64,000 nt of DNA from Sciurus carolinensis (GCF_902686445.1 NC_062223.1:39960998-40024997); one strand, 5' to 3'. Shown: positions 34,552 to 47,214, numbered from the stretch's first letter. The notes: generated by a model not told the origin, from the letters alone. Made by a program: numbers and translations.

Positions 34552-35784
34552 AAATAAAGTCAATGAAAATAAGCACACATGTAACTTAGAGGTCAGCATC
34601 AGTGTTTCATCTGTGGACATGGACATCACTAGAATTGATGACAGTTGGGAATACAGAAGAATATAAGTGGGACAAATGCACTTGAATGAAATGTCATAGT
34701 ACGCATGGGATGAGTAATGTCAGCAAAAAAGAAGAGATACAGTATCTTTTGATGTTGTCATTCTCAAATGAACAGCATCAAAGAATAGTAAAGTTATGAA
34801 ACTGGTAATGGGGTTGGAAGAGTGTACTATACAGGTTAATGAACTTCAGATACGTGACAAGCCAAGGAACAAGAAAAAGCCACAGGGTCACTTCAGAGTA
34901 TATCAGTTAGAAACTGTATTAATTGAAAAATGATGAAATTCTAATTCACAGTGAATAAAGGGTCTGATTTTTCTTTTACCACACATGATAGGCAGTGGCA
35001 TTTGAGTATTGAATCAAACTCAGTATTTTCCTCCTCTGTCCTCTTTAGGCCTGGATTTTTCTCTAGTGTAAATAATAAAAAGTTAATATAAAGTCACTGG
35101 GAAAAAACTATGCAATCATATTCCTGGCATGATGAATGAGAAAAAGAAAAGCTTAAATACACTTCCCAGACAAATCTCCCCTTCAGAAATGAATTAGAAG
35201 ATTCAATCACTTCTACTTTGCTTTAACTGGGAATATCTGTGTGTGGTTGGGAACAGGGTTTTTAGTAGAGTGTGTTGTCAGAACAGATGATATTTGGTTT
35301 CTATTAGCACAGATTAGGAAGTTAATGTACATTGGGCAAACTACAAGAATTTCATGTCACATGTAGGAAATTGGTACTTAAACTTAGGAAAGAAATTGAT
35401 TTCAATAGTAGGAAGAAAAAAGGAAATGAAAATCCCCCATGTAGAAAACCAGTATTAGTTTACATTTGGCAAAATTCATTAAAACGTGTGATAAGTTAGT
35501 AATAACAAATGATCATACTACCCGTTCAATCATCTATCATTTTATAACTGATTGTAAAACGCACAATTGTTTCACCTATTGAATAAAGAATAGCATGCTT
35601 GTTGTCTACTATTATGGACATACTAGTGTATATCACTTACAAAATGGGCTTAGCCAAGTTCCTTATGAAGTAATACTTCAGTGGTGGCAAATACATTAAA
35701 CAAACCTACATATATTTAATTGAAAGGAGTCAAAAATGCTGTACACATTGAGTCCATGTTGATATAAAAAGAGGATCAACACTT
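34552..35784. other. No gene or repeat recognised
   Basis: AT-rich unique-looking DNA without notable open frames. Confidence 0.45.
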
Positions 35785-35985
35785 ATTTTTTCTTCAAAGG
35801 ATCAGATAATAAATATTTTAGGCCAAGCTGTCTCTATAACAACTTCCCAACTCTACTGTTTTATGAAAATTGCCAAGCAATATGTAAAACATGAATATCT
35901 GAATGCCAACACAACTTCAATTAGTACCGCAGGCAGTGGACACATGTAACCCATGGACTTAGTTCATTGACTACCGTCATGAGAA
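35785..35985 (-). repeat. hAT-type DNA transposon fossil, antisense
   Basis: 'ggatcagataataaatattt', 'taggccaagctgtctctat' and 'aacttcccaactctactgtt' are the reversed counterpart of the element at 31540-31725. Confidence 0.65.
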
Positions 35986-36287
35986 AATTATTTTAAATTT
36001 GTAATAAAATAAGTAGTACATGAAAGCAAATAAACCCTAAACAGAATCCACTACCCACTGTCAGCTACAATATGCATAATGAAGTACAATAAATGCACAA
36101 CTAATGTGTGCCTATGATGCTCATTATGAAATCTCTCTTCTCTATGATTCTGTTAAAAACAACCTTCAATTTATGGTCAGTATCTCTGTCTGTTTTCATT
36201 CTACATTTTTCTCTCTCTATCTTTAATACTTTTGAAATTGTTGCTTTTTTTCATTTCATCTTTAGTTATCCTCCTTGTTAAAATTCC

Positions 36288-36360
36288 CCAGGAGACACTC
36301 AGCATGGTGGTGCACATTTGTAATCCCTGCAGTTTGGGAGAGTGAGGCATGTTTTCTACA
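36288..36360 (+). repeat. Truncated B1-like SINE head
   Basis: 'ctcagcatggtggtgcacat' and 'gtaatccctgcagtttggg' match the first ~70 bases of the B1-like monomer, then the match stops. Confidence 0.75.
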
Positions 36361-36375
36361 TAGCTATCTTTCTGT

Positions 36376-36510
36376 TTTATTTATTTATTTATTTATTTAT
36401 TTTTTTATTTTAGTGACAAGTGTTTTGTTTGTTTGTTGATTGTTTGATCTGACTTCTGGCTCTTCTCTACAGTTGTTGTTGTTATTTTGTTTGTTTGTTT
36501 GTTTTCCACA
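36376..36510. repeat. TTTA and TTTG simple repeats
   Basis: About eight TTTA units lie at 36376-36405, then TGTT/TTTG-rich stretches at 36421-36450 and 36476-36508. Confidence 0.9.
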
Positions 36511-36611
36511 CCAAAAAGTCATCCTAAGAGAAAGGGAAGGTTAGATTGTTGCAATCCTAGCCAAAAAAGACTGAATTAATATCTGTTACTCATAAATGTT
36601 ATACTGTTTTT

Positions 36612-36747
36612 AAAGTGCATATAAAGTCTTATTTGCTGTTATGTAAAAATATGTTTCAATATGATATATTCACTTAAAATAAGCTAATTTTATCATATTG
36701 AAATACACATTTTTAAAAACAGCAAATAAAAATTTATATGCATTTTC
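36612..36747. repeat. 136-bp imperfect palindrome
   Basis: The left arm (36612-36672) and right arm (36686-36747) are reverse complements with roughly 58 of 66 aligned positions matching. Shared blocks are GCATATAAA, TTATTTGCTGTT, TAAAAAT and TTCAATATGATA. The centre, near 36677, is itself palindromic (CTTAAAATAAG). It could be a miniature inverted-repeat transposon or a long RNA hairpin. I do not recognise a family. Confidence 0.8.
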
Positions 36748-36869
36748 CGTATCCTTACCTTTCTGTTAGAAAGCACTCATAGTCAATTTTAGTATGCTAA
36801 GGTGACCTATAGTAAAAATGTTAGTATCACATACATATATTAGTTATTATATATGGATATATACATATT

Positions 36870-37015
36870 TGTCCTGAAAACTGAACTCAGGGGCTTTACC
36901 ACTAAGCTACATTAAAAGTCCTTCTTCTTATTTTTTAAATTCTTGAACTTGTCATCTTCCTGCCTCAGCCTCCCAAGTCACTGGGATTACAGGCATGTAC
37001 CACCATGTCTGGCAA
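36870..37015 (-). repeat. B1-dID type SINE, antisense, diverged
   Basis: A reversed ID-like part ('aactgaactcaggggcttta', 'ccactaagctacatt') precedes a reversed B1-like part ('ctgcctcagcctcccaag', 'tgggattacaggcatgtacc'). Confidence 0.85.
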
Positions 37016-37919
37016 GAATTACATATATTGAGTGCATTTGGAAATTAACTTGATATTCTGCCCTATAATAGATAATAATGAATGTAATATCTATGATGAT
37101 CAAAACACCTTAGATAAAAAGATACTTTATTTGGCCAAAACTATCATCCTTTACATTGTAAGAGGAAGACTGATGTGATAAGAAGATATTTGTGAATTTT
37201 TTTTTGCAATGAAGTACAATAGTTAACTCATATATAAAAGACATATTATTAATACTTCTCCTCTCCCATATATTATGAGCTGCATTTCTATATTTCAGGA
37301 AAATTTTGTTTAGAGAAATATCAAGTAATTCACTAGAGCATATTTGGTACAGTCAAAAGAAAGAATAAACGTCTAAAAGCCATAAAAAAATGTTCCTATT
37401 GAGGAACCAGAGCTTTCACTTAAATTAGAAATTGGACATTAAGGAATAGACCTCCTCTTTGTCTTTCTACACCCAGACACTTTTGCTATTATTTACCAAT
37501 CAAAAATGATTTTCTCAGTTGTTTTGAACTAGAAACTCATCAAAGGGTAGTTGTGGATACAATGAGAGATACATTTGATTGCATGTGCTACTTCAGAAAA
37601 TAGTCAGGTCCACCTAAGTACTACAGGAGATGCCTATGACTTAATGATTAATGAATTTTATGCATAACTATTATTTTGAAGGAATTGCTATAAATGCAAA
37701 TGCCTTTTGATATCCTCTCAAACTAATCACCAGTAATCAGAATTAACCAGAAGTGTAGAATGCTTAGAATTCACTTCAGAGACAGAAATTTTATACCTAC
37801 CATTGAAATTTGAATTGCAGCCAAATTATTAATATTGTGAAATTGACTAGCACCTTTTTTCTTAATTAAGGGTTGGGTTTACTACAGATTTAATCAGAAA
37901 TCAAATATGCAACTATTTA
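37016..37919. other. No gene or repeat recognised
   Basis: AT-rich unique-looking DNA. Confidence 0.45.
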
Positions 37920-38058
37920 TGAAAAAAATTTTGTTCTATAATATGTGCAATCATAAAAAAGAAATTACACTCTATTGATATATGACCTATCAAAATGTAT
38001 AAATGCATTCTACTGTCAGGTACAACTCATTAGAACAAATAAAAAATTTTAAAAATGT
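37920..38058 (+). repeat. L1 3' UTR tail, sense
   Basis: 'ttacactctattgatatatg', 'aaatgcattctactgtcagg' and 'tacaactcattagaac' with an A-rich end form the sense counterpart of the segment at 43500-43660. Both are 3' ends of an older L1 subfamily. Confidence 0.65.
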
Positions 38059-39070
38059 CTTGTTCTAATAGGGATATTTTTATGAATTTCTTATTTATTT
38101 TTTCCATCAGATTCAATTGGTCTGAAAGCTACTATGAGCAAAATATGGAAAATGACATACAGTTTGTACAACAGCCACTCAGGAAACGATAGCATCCTTC
38201 CATATTGGCAGATCTCTAAGGAGCTATAAATGTCACCTCTAGCAGAGACACTATTTATTACAACATAAAACCAAAAAGCAAAGACTCCCCAAAAGAAGTT
38301 TTATTTTTTAAATTGACACATAGTGGAGCCTCTTTCCTATGCATACACAATTTTATCATTACCTCCCCTCCAAACATCCTTTCCAAAATCAAGGCAGCAA
38401 CTGACTAGAATCTCCAATACTTTTTCAAAGTAAAAAATTTGTCAAGATGTTTGAACTAGAACTGATCTATCTGAAAGTCATGTTGACATTTAGATACCCT
38501 TGTCAGTTAAATAGATACTCAAACTTTTATTGTTTCAATGTTACATTTGTCTTTTATTCTGCATTATTTCAATTTTTTTCAATCCTTTTTATGCAGGAAG
38601 AATTCTCAGTGACAGTGAAACAAAAGTATCCTGTAGTTTTAAAGAAAGAATGTATTCTTAATATTGCTGATAAAAGGCACATAAAGATAAAAACTACCAA
38701 AAATTCCCAGTAATATGAAATTTATATTAGATGCAACTATGTAATCTAGTTTTTATTGTTAAATGTAAAATGTAAATGTTTGATAAAATATTGATAGAAA
38801 ATTGTGTATGTTTAATATGAATATTGAAAGAAATCAATAGAAATAGATAAATGGTATAAAATTCCATGTTTTATTTCCTGGGTATTCTAGAGAAAATATG
38901 TTCCTGAAGAAAATATATTACATTGGGATTACATTTCTCATTTAAAAATGAAAATTAGAAGAAAATTTCTTGTTACTCTTTATTTTTGTTGTTTTGTTTT
39001 AGGCTATAAGTTTAAAACAGTTTTTTTTTTTTTTTTCTTGTCAAAGATTTAGGACCCATTTTATATATTC
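38059..39070. other. No gene recognised
   Basis: Unique-looking DNA. The 88-codon frame at 38447-38713 has no recognisable domain. Confidence 0.45.
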
Positions 39071-39075
39071 TACAT

Positions 39076-39567
39076 TGTTACAGTTTGCATATGAAATGTC
39101 CATAAAGATTCATATGTTGAAGGCTTTGTCTTCAGTGCAACAGTGTTCTGAAGTGGAATTTTTGGGAAGTGACTGACTCATGGGCCTCCAACCTCATCCG
39201 TGTACTAATAGATAGCTGACTAGTAGTCCATTGTTAGTCTAATGGACTCCTGGAAGGAGGTAGAAACTGTAGGCAGGTGAGGCATAGTTGGAGGAAGTAG
39301 ATCACTCAGCATATGCCTTTGAGTACTGTATCTTATCCCTGAGCCCTTCTCTCTCTCTCTCCCTCTTCCTCTGTCTTGAACTGCCAAGAGCTGGGCAATT
39401 TTGCTCCACCAAGCCCTCTGCCATGATGTTCTGCCTTGCCTCAGACCCAAAGCAAGGGAACTGGCCAACCACAAACTACAACTTCTGTTTCCATGAGTCA
39501 AAATAAATCTTTCCTCCTTTAAATTGATTTTCTTCAGTATTTTTCACAGCAATCAAAAGCTACTACA
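39076..39567 (+). repeat. MaLR LTR, sense, with 5-bp duplication
   Basis: A 492-bp LTR starting TGTTACAGTTTGCATATG and ending in GCTACTACA. TACAT lies immediately on both sides (39071-39075 and 39568-39572). Internal order ('gattcatatgttgaaggc', 'ctgccatgatgttctgcc', 'caaaataaatctttcctcc') matches rodent MaLR LTRs, with the AATAAA of the polyadenylation signal near 39502. Confidence 0.85.
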
Positions 39568-39572
39568 TACAT

Positions 39573-40321
39573 GATTTAAAAACTTCAAAATTGTGAAAGG
39601 GCTCGGGCTTGGCATCTATAGTTCTAACTTCCATACCAGCTTGTTTGCTCAAACTTAAAGAATATCATCTTAGCCTCACATCCAGGAAGAGTGGAGAGGA
39701 GAAAGATAGCATGGTGTTGGAGTAATGAGACAGAGTGATGATTGTATTTGTCTTAGGGTAGCAGAAATAAATTGTGTGTAGGAAAGTAAGAAGACACCAT
39801 TTTTGGATAAATGGAAGGCTGAAACTAATTTTAAAAACAACTTTAAAAATCAAATTCTTTCCTGAACAAGGTGTTAAATTCTGTATGACTTTAATGTAAA
39901 GAAGGCATATGACTTTAGCCTTTAAAATAAGCAAGTAAACTCCATGATTTAAGTGGACACATTTGGTGTTTAAATGGCAAACCTCAATTTATTGGTAAAT
40001 TAGAATGTAATAAAATGTGCTTCCTTAAATAATGTTAGGTAAATGAAAAACTATATTTTAATATGCATTAATAAAACATCTTAAGTGGTGAGCATAGAAT
40101 TTGAATAAATATTAGTAAAATTGCTAATTACTAATTCAAATTATTACTTATAGCAAGTCCTAGTAGCAGTTAATGCTGTTTTCCCTCAAATAGCTTTAAT
40201 TATAAGTTCTAACCATTAATTATAATAAACTTCTATTTTTCTTCAATGAAAATTAATAATGATAATAAAATGTGACAGAGAAAGATTGTTTTTATAATCT
40301 CTTGTCGTTTTTTAGAATACA
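39573..40321. other. No gene recognised
   Basis: AT-rich unique-looking DNA. Confidence 0.45.
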
Positions 40322-40512
40322 AGCTTCATGCCTGGTAAAGTGGCACATGCCCATAATACTAGCAATTCAGGAGGCTGAGGCATGGAGAATAACAAGTTCA
40401 AGGTCAACCTGGGCAACTTGATGAGGTCCTGTCTCAAAATAAGAAAATAAAAAGGAATGGGTATACAGCTCAGTGGTAAAGTACTCCTACGTTTAATCCT
40501 CAGCATATTTAG
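40322..40512 (+). repeat. B1-dID type SINE, sense
   Basis: A B1-like head ('taaagtggcacatgcccata', 'caggaggctgaggcatgg') is joined to an ID-like unit ('gggtatacagctcagtggta'). The A tail has been replaced by AT-rich sequence. Confidence 0.85.
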
Positions 40513-40514
40513 CA

Positions 40515-40590
40515 CATTATATATATATATATATAATATATATACATATATATTATATATATTATTTATATTTATATATATAAATAAAAT
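40515..40590. repeat. TA microsatellite
   Basis: Mostly (TA) and TTATA units directly after the SINE, probably grown from its tail. Confidence 0.88.
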
Positions 40591-40830
40591 TTGACAGAGG
40601 CTGTGATGGGAATTTTATATATATCTTCATGTCATCTGGAAACTGAGATAAACCATATATTGTTTTGTTTTATTTTGTTTTGTTTTTTACCTAATTGCTC
40701 TCTCTAGGTCTTCCAGCATTTTGAAGAGTATTGCAAGACAACATCTTTGGTTCCTGATCTTGAAGAAAAAGTTCCCAACTTTTCACCATGAATTATGATC
40801 TATTTATCCATAATTATAATCTGAGCTCTA
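40591..40830 (-). repeat. Old L1 RT fragment, antisense
   Basis: 'cttcatgtcatctggaaac', 'cctaattgctctctctaggt' and 'ggttcctgatcttgaag' follow the reversed order around the L1 RT active-site region. The copy is strongly diverged. Confidence 0.65.
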
Positions 40831-41049
40831 CACAATAGGAAACACAGCAACATTTTTCCAAATAGAAATCTCCAAATTAATTACTTTTGATCAGTGGCAA
40901 TTGTTTTAAATACAATTGAAAACTTCCAGATAATATTAGATTTTTGAATCTTAATGTTTTCTGCCTTGCAATTTATATTATGAATATGATAGAATATTCA
41001 ACAATAAAACAGAAATTTTATTTTTCTTTAATCCCACTTAAATTAATTT

Positions 41050-41132
41050 TGTATCTCCTGTGGTCTGGGCATCAAACACAGGGCATAACTCATGCTAGAA
41101 AATAATTATACTTCTCAGCCACACTTCCTATT
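41050..41132 (-). repeat. ID-like SINE fragment, antisense
   Basis: 'gcatcaaacacagggcataa' and 'tcatgctagaaaataatta' resemble a reversed ID unit with substitutions. Confidence 0.6.
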
Positions 41133-43499
41133 CCTTAAATTTTGATTTTAATTGATGTTTATGTTAATATAAGGACTTAGGGTTAACGGATAAATTTTGT
41201 GTAGGTGACTTTTACTAAATGCGCTTGTTATAAGGGTGTTAAAAGAATTTTACTGCAATCTTCCTGCTCTTGTACTCCTAGAATCTAGTACAGGAAACAT
41301 TGACATCTGCTAAGTAATATGTACCTAACTCCTGAGGTTGTACAGAAATTTACAACCTTAAGTTTGAAAACTTAAGATATGATATCCCATATTGAGTTTT
41401 GATTATTTGATTCATTCTCCTTTTCTGACAAAACTTTCATGCAAAAAAAAAAAAAAAAAGATAAAGTAATATCAGTTAGTTATGAAAAAGTCTAAGTGGA
41501 AAAAAATGTGTTTGGCTATCTTTATGTAGACTCCAATTTTGGTAGTCAGCTGCTTATTTTTTAATACAATTAGGCTTGAATAAAGATATGAGAAGCTGAC
41601 ACATTCTTCTTCCAGAATTTTGTATTTTTGCATTATAAAACAGAACAATTTTCTCCTACAATACTCCTTAGGTTTAGAAAATCACCTTACTTAAGGATTT
41701 ATGTCTATACTTGTCCAGTTCATTTTATAATCCCCAATTGTTTTGTAGAAACATGTTATCAAGATATAAATAGAAAGTTGAAGCAATTCCCTCTTTTTCT
41801 GTTTCTTGTTGGCCTGCAGTGTGTCACCTTAATGATACACAGTAGTAAAAAACAACATGTACTTCAAAATTAGGATGCATGTTTATTTTCTAGCTATTCA
41901 ACAAATTATATGTGCATAGTTCAGTCAATCATAATAGACACAAATGTGGTAAACCAACAAGACCCAGTGGAGAATCCAAAGGAAAGGAAACATCATATAC
42001 TAGTATCTATTATGGGTGATAGAGAAAACAGAGCAAAATCCCATTTAGAGTTGAAGTGAACTATGAGTGATGTACACAGATTCCTGTTTCAGCTTTCTCA
42101 CAAACTACCTAGGGGTACGAGATAGCCTTCTTTGAACCTCACTTTCTGCCATTGTTTAAATGAGATGAAATAATAGCCTACCAACCCTAGGAATACGAAT
42201 CCACAAGATAAATTTCAATAATAAACTATGAAAGGCCACTTTTGGGATTGTTACATGTGTCCAAGAAAGAAGAGCAGAAGAGTCTGGTGGATATTGAGGA
42301 AGAAAATAATTGGGGCGATCTGACACTTTCCAAAGTATGTCTGCAGGGCAGAATAGAGAAACTGAGATAATTTAAGTAGCAAGTATGAGAATGTAAAAAT
42401 GTGGGTATCAGTGTAAAGAATTAGGAAGGAACAGGCCTTTCCAGAGAGTGAGGGTAGATTAAGGTAGAAGAGAAAAAGACATATTTAGTGCTTAATAAAT
42501 GGAACATGTTAGGGGAACTAAGAGTTCTGTTGGGAAAAACTGGAGAGACAAAGATGGACAAGTAGACTGGAAAAGATAAAATCTGGAAGGTTTTCAATGT
42601 CATGGCAAAATTAACATTTCAGGAAATTTCATTCTCATTTTCTTTGTATCTTTTCACCATCAGGTGTTTGTAAAAATATAAAGTATGTTTACAAAATTTG
42701 TTAGATATAATATGACTATTAATTTTCAGAGGAAGACTATCTAGGAGAAGTAGTGGTTTTGTGGTAACCACATCTACAACTGAACTGGGCATGGGAATTA
42801 CTCATATTTTTCTTTAAATGACACTGAAGAAAAATAGCCCAGTAATTAAAAATAAGTGGTTCTAATGACAATATTTAGCAGTATTCATGTGTTTTTCAGA
42901 AAGAAAATTCTGAAAATCCCCCATTTAAAAGAATGTCCTTTAAATAGAAATAACTATTAAAACCAGGAAATGTGATATGATAAATGGATACCACAGATTT
43001 CATTGTTTTCCTCACTGACTCATGTGTACAATTTTTGAAGATTAGAAATACGTAGGTTATTTTTCATCATTATAGATATTGGAATGCTCAGTTTGGAATC
43101 TGGGGGAAAAAAAGAATAAACTATGGGATTTTTACCTCTTGCTAATATGAAAAATAGCAAAACTGGACTTTGATCATTTAGATTGTATGAGAGCTAAACT
43201 AGAATTTGGCACAGGTTGAAAAGAGAATTTTAAACCTGTAGGACAGCAATAATGATTTCATTGTTGAAAGAAGTAGAAGAGACTGGGAAACACAGAGGCA
43301 GTGGATGACATGGATTGCAATGTCATACCCTAGGTATAGTTTTTTCTGTTCACATTGCACCCTATGCTTCTTTATGAGAATTCTTCATTTAAGTGATATA
43401 AAGGAAAAGAGTATTGAAAATAAAGATGTATAAATGCACATACTCATACATATGTCATGTAGAATAATATACAATGATGTACTCAATAGCTATATCTTT
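41133..43499. other. No gene; weak MIR
   Basis: Unique-looking DNA with a poly-A run at 41443-41459 and a MIR-like stretch at 42115-42190 ('tttgaacctcactttctgc', 'aatgagatgaaataatag'). No gene-like frame. Confidence 0.45.
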
Positions 43500-43660
43500 A
43501 GTTTTTTAAAAAATTGTATTTGTTCCAATTAGTTGTACATGACAGTAGAATGCATTTATACATTTTGATAGCTCATACATAAATGGAGTATAATTTCTCA
43601 TCTTTCTCATTGTACACATTGCAGGATCACATTGGTCATGCAGTCTGCATGCAAAAAAAT
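43500..43660 (-). repeat. L1 3' UTR tail, antisense
   Basis: 'ccaattagttgtacatgaca' and 'gtagaatgcatttatacatt' are the reverse complement of the 37920-38058 tail. Confidence 0.7.
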
Positions 43661-46120
43661 CAGATATATATAACATAGATATGTTTTATATATCATATAT
43701 ACATATATTTATATTTATAGTTAATGCAGATTTCATATAAACATTAAAATCATTTAAGTTCTTTTAAGGATGCTTTTTTATTTTAAACCCTATATGTGTC
43801 CCTGGAAAAAATGATAATGACTATATGTCACAACATTGATGTCTTTAGTCTAGACTCATCTCCTGGGACAGGGAATTGCACACACTGTGAGAATGAGAGG
43901 GTGAGGAGATGGGGCCTCATCAGGCATGTGATTCCTTGATTATCAGCTGGACATCAGGAACTTAGGTTTCATAGGACAGAGATCTAAAATGACAGATGGG
44001 GCAAAGCAGTGCAAATTTAGATTTGGGGGGATATTGAAAATAAGACAATAAAAACATTGCCTATTCATTCTACACCTTCAGTAAGTTAAGGAGTTTGGAT
44101 AAACCGCAATGAATATTTCAGGAGAAGGAGGAGCATGATATGAAATCCTAGCATTTCCTCTTACAAAAATGAGATTCGGGCAGAACTTCTACCTCAAAAG
44201 GGATAGTGGAATAAAGCATATATACAATATACACCAGGCATAAATTCAGTTTTGTACAACACATCAAGTCAGCAAGAGCTTACCAGTATCATTCCAAGAG
44301 TCAATGAATAAGGAAGGGCAAAACCTGAATTGTATCATACTGGACACTGGAATTAAAACAGGTACAACTCAAAGTCTGTTGTTATATCTGTAGTATCTTA
44401 ATCTGTTTTCTCTGAAATAGTACAAAAGATTGGCATGGCTTAGTGTGTCTTCAGACAACAATAAGTCCATCTGAAAAGACCTGAGCTAAAATGCAGCATC
44501 CACCAACCTATTTTAAGAAGAAAAATATCTTGTATTCCATTAATTTTAAGTATAATTCCTAAGTTATTTGTTGTTTTTTTTTTATTTCCTTTCTGTGCTT
44601 ATTTTCACAAATACAATAATATGAGGATATTATTTGCCAGTGTTTTGGGGAGACTACCTCATCTCTGATCAGGTCCTAATTGTTCCTCCTATTTGCCCCC
44701 TCTGGGGAAGGAGAAAGTGTGATATCCTGGAAAGGAAATAGACTTCAGTGATACACTAGAGAGATTTGGGGTTTGACTTTCAACCTTGGTATTCATTAGC
44801 CGTGAGACTTGAGACAAGTTAAAAAAAATTCAAAACAGCCACAGTTTTTTGGAAACTAACATCTGGAACTGTCTCTCATACTTTAGAAAGGCTAAATTTT
44901 CAACAACTTTAAAGATAGATGTCATTGTTATAGACAAAACTTGATCACAAAGAAGCAACTAGAAAATGGCAGAGTTAGGATGAAACCCAGACCTCAATTC
45001 ACAGTGTTCAGTCCTATCACTGTACTGAATGATTTCTGGCTAACCAATGTGGGATGAGCATTCTTATATAGAATGAAAACAATGTGATCATTTCCTCAAA
45101 TGATACAGAGAATAAACAATACACATAGATAACGAATAATGTGTGAAATTTCTACCATCTGAAAGAAGCTCAAAATATCAACTTTCTTTCCAATTATTTC
45201 TACCAAGTCTGAAATATCTAGAAATCCATTAAGTATTCTGTTATTCAGATGAACCATAGGGGACTTATTATTATTATTATTATTTTTACTTACACTACAC
45301 CACCATTCACCTTGACTTAATCACGAAATATGGAAGCAAATCCACTCTAACTCAATCCCCAGCACTTCCCGGCAACCCCCACCCTGATCCCAGGCTCTCC
45401 TTCCTCTATCCATTCAGCATCTCTTGAGTCCATTTATGGTTTATTTATTAGTTTATTCCCCAATTTGTTTCCTGTGTCTATACCCAATGCTGGGCTCTTA
45501 GGGAATTTTTAAAAGGAGTTCCTTTTTGTGAAGAAAGCTATGCTGAATAGTGCTTATAAGTACTTACAAGTTTGAATTATTGTATACTGTATTTTCTTAG
45601 AGTTGTGGTTAAATTAGCATTCAAATTCTGAAAGTGCTTTTTTACAGCCTTCACAACATGAAATGTTATTTAAACTGTCCATACTATTTGGATCTTTTTG
45701 CAAATTATATGCTTGCAAATTACATTTTTATGTACCCTAGCTTCTGCTCTAAGGAAATGTTATTTTTTTCCTATTCTTATTTAGTAAAGACTTTTGAAAT
45801 AATCATATTACTTATGCTATAATTATAAAATTGCTCATTTTGGGACTTCCTTAAAATTTGATTTTGTTATTGATTGAGGGTGCTCCATTGTGAATAGAAA
45901 ATGGTCTCTAAATCTTATTCTGTGAAGATATGTAATTATTTTTACCTGTTTCTAGCTATCTGACAGCTTATATTGCTCCTGATAATGGCAGCTTTAGGTG
46001 CATGTCTTATATTTCTTTTATAACCTGTTTGTTCCGTAAATAGCTGTGTGCATTTTGTTAAAAGTTGCTATGATTTCCTATGTGCACACTTTAGATTGAG
46101 TATGAAACTTTTGACATTGA
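43661..46120. other. No gene; two MIR fossils
   Basis: A sense MIR-like stretch lies at 44730-44830 ('agccgtgagacttgagacaa') and an antisense one at 44915-45035 ('aatggcagagttaggatgaa'). A (TTA) run is at 45269-45285. No gene recognised. Confidence 0.5.
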
Positions 46121-46126
46121 AATTTC
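46121..46126. repeat. Left target-site duplication of ERV
   Basis: AATTTC, identical to 50603-50608. Six bases is the duplication length usual for betaretroviruses and IAPs. Confidence 0.93.
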
Positions 46127-46487
46127 TGTTGGGGTTGCGTACGGACCCCTGGCCCTAGGTGGAGCCTGGCCAAGATGGCGCCTGGCAAGCTGCCAGTGCG
46201 GTTGAAAAACTGCTATTCTGCACGTATACAACTAATTTCACCTTGAGGAAGTCTCAGTAATTGGTCAGGGCCTCTGCATGATTCTTGCGTGATTCTTAGG
46301 TGCTTCAAGTTATACCCATATACGTCTATCTTTTCCCCACATATCATGAATATTCTAATTAGTTGATATAACCTATATAAGTGACAATAACTTCCCTAAA
46401 GGGAGAAATAAAAAGAAGAATCAGCTGTTAATAAAGAAGTTTGCCACCCATCACGTCTCCGGGTCGTTCTTGCTGGCGGGAGCGACA
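46127..46487 (+). repeat. 5' LTR of class II ERV (361 bp)
   Basis: Begins TGTTGGGG and ends GCGACA. It differs from the 3' LTR only at the fourth base (T versus C) and at one position in the TATA region (CC versus CA). Visible signals are a YY1-like AAGATGGCGCC at 46172-46182, a TATATAA box at 46374-46380, and AATAAA at 46407-46412 and 46430-46435. In a provirus this LTR drives transcription of the full-length RNA. Confidence 0.97.
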
Positions 46488-46489
46488 AG

Positions 46490-46507
46490 TGGTGCTGAAC
46501 CCCGGGA
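46490..46507 (+). promoter_or_regulatory. Primer binding site, tRNA-Phe-like
   Basis: TGGTGCTGAACCCCGGGA lies two bases after the 5' LTR. It matches the complement of the 3' end of mammalian tRNA-Phe at 16 of 18 positions (differences at positions 7 and 11). tRNA-Phe is the primer used by IAPs and some other class II elements. Another primer is possible but I found none fitting better. Confidence 0.75.
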
Positions 46508-46523
46508 ATCTTACGTGCCGCGG

Positions 46524-46533
46524 AGAGGTGAGT
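46524..46533 (+). promoter_or_regulatory. Candidate major splice donor
   Basis: AGAG|GTGAGT, with the GT at 46528-46529, in the untranslated leader between primer site and gag start. This is the usual place of the donor used for env messages, and the fit to the donor consensus is strong. Confidence 0.6.
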
Positions 46534-46661
46534 GAGGTGAGCAACGGATCGGTGAAAGTGTGCACCCAGATCTGTCAGTGGACAGGGAGGTTTCCTAGAG
46601 ACGAGAATATTGTGATTGCGATAAAGTTCCTAGGAACGAGAGGTTAAAGTTTCCTCAAAAA

Positions 46662-47214
46662 ATGGGGAACGAGGTTGCTAGATGTAGAATGGAAGGTCCC
46701 TTGAAAGAAATTCTTAAAGCTAACGGCACTTCCTTAAAGACAAACTGCTTGGGCATTTTTAAAGCAGGTAGAGGAGATTTCACCTTGGTTTCTGGAAGAA
46801 GGATTGTTAACTATCCCACAGTGGGAACACCCGGGGGAAGATTTAAAGCGCTGTCCGGTAACGCTCCCAGGGACATTAGCAGTTTGGTCATTAGTCAGAA
46901 CTTGTTTGCGTTCCCCTCGGGAGGCTTTACAAAAGGCAGTTGCGCAGGGAGAGGAAGTGTTAGAAAAGGTAAAAGAAGAGTCACAAAAGGGCTCTGTTAG
47001 CGCTCAGTCAGATTCTGATGAGAGCGAAGAGGGACTCTCAGAGATGGAGTTAAATAAAATTAGTAAAGAAACAAAGTGTTCTCAAGCTGGTTCAATTAGT
47101 CAACAGGCATTAAGGGAATTGGAGGGCATAGGGCAACAGTTAGAAGACAAAGAAAAGGCGTTACAAGAGGCCTTAAAGGAATTGAGCTTACAAAAATATG
47201 CAGTGGCGCAGTGG

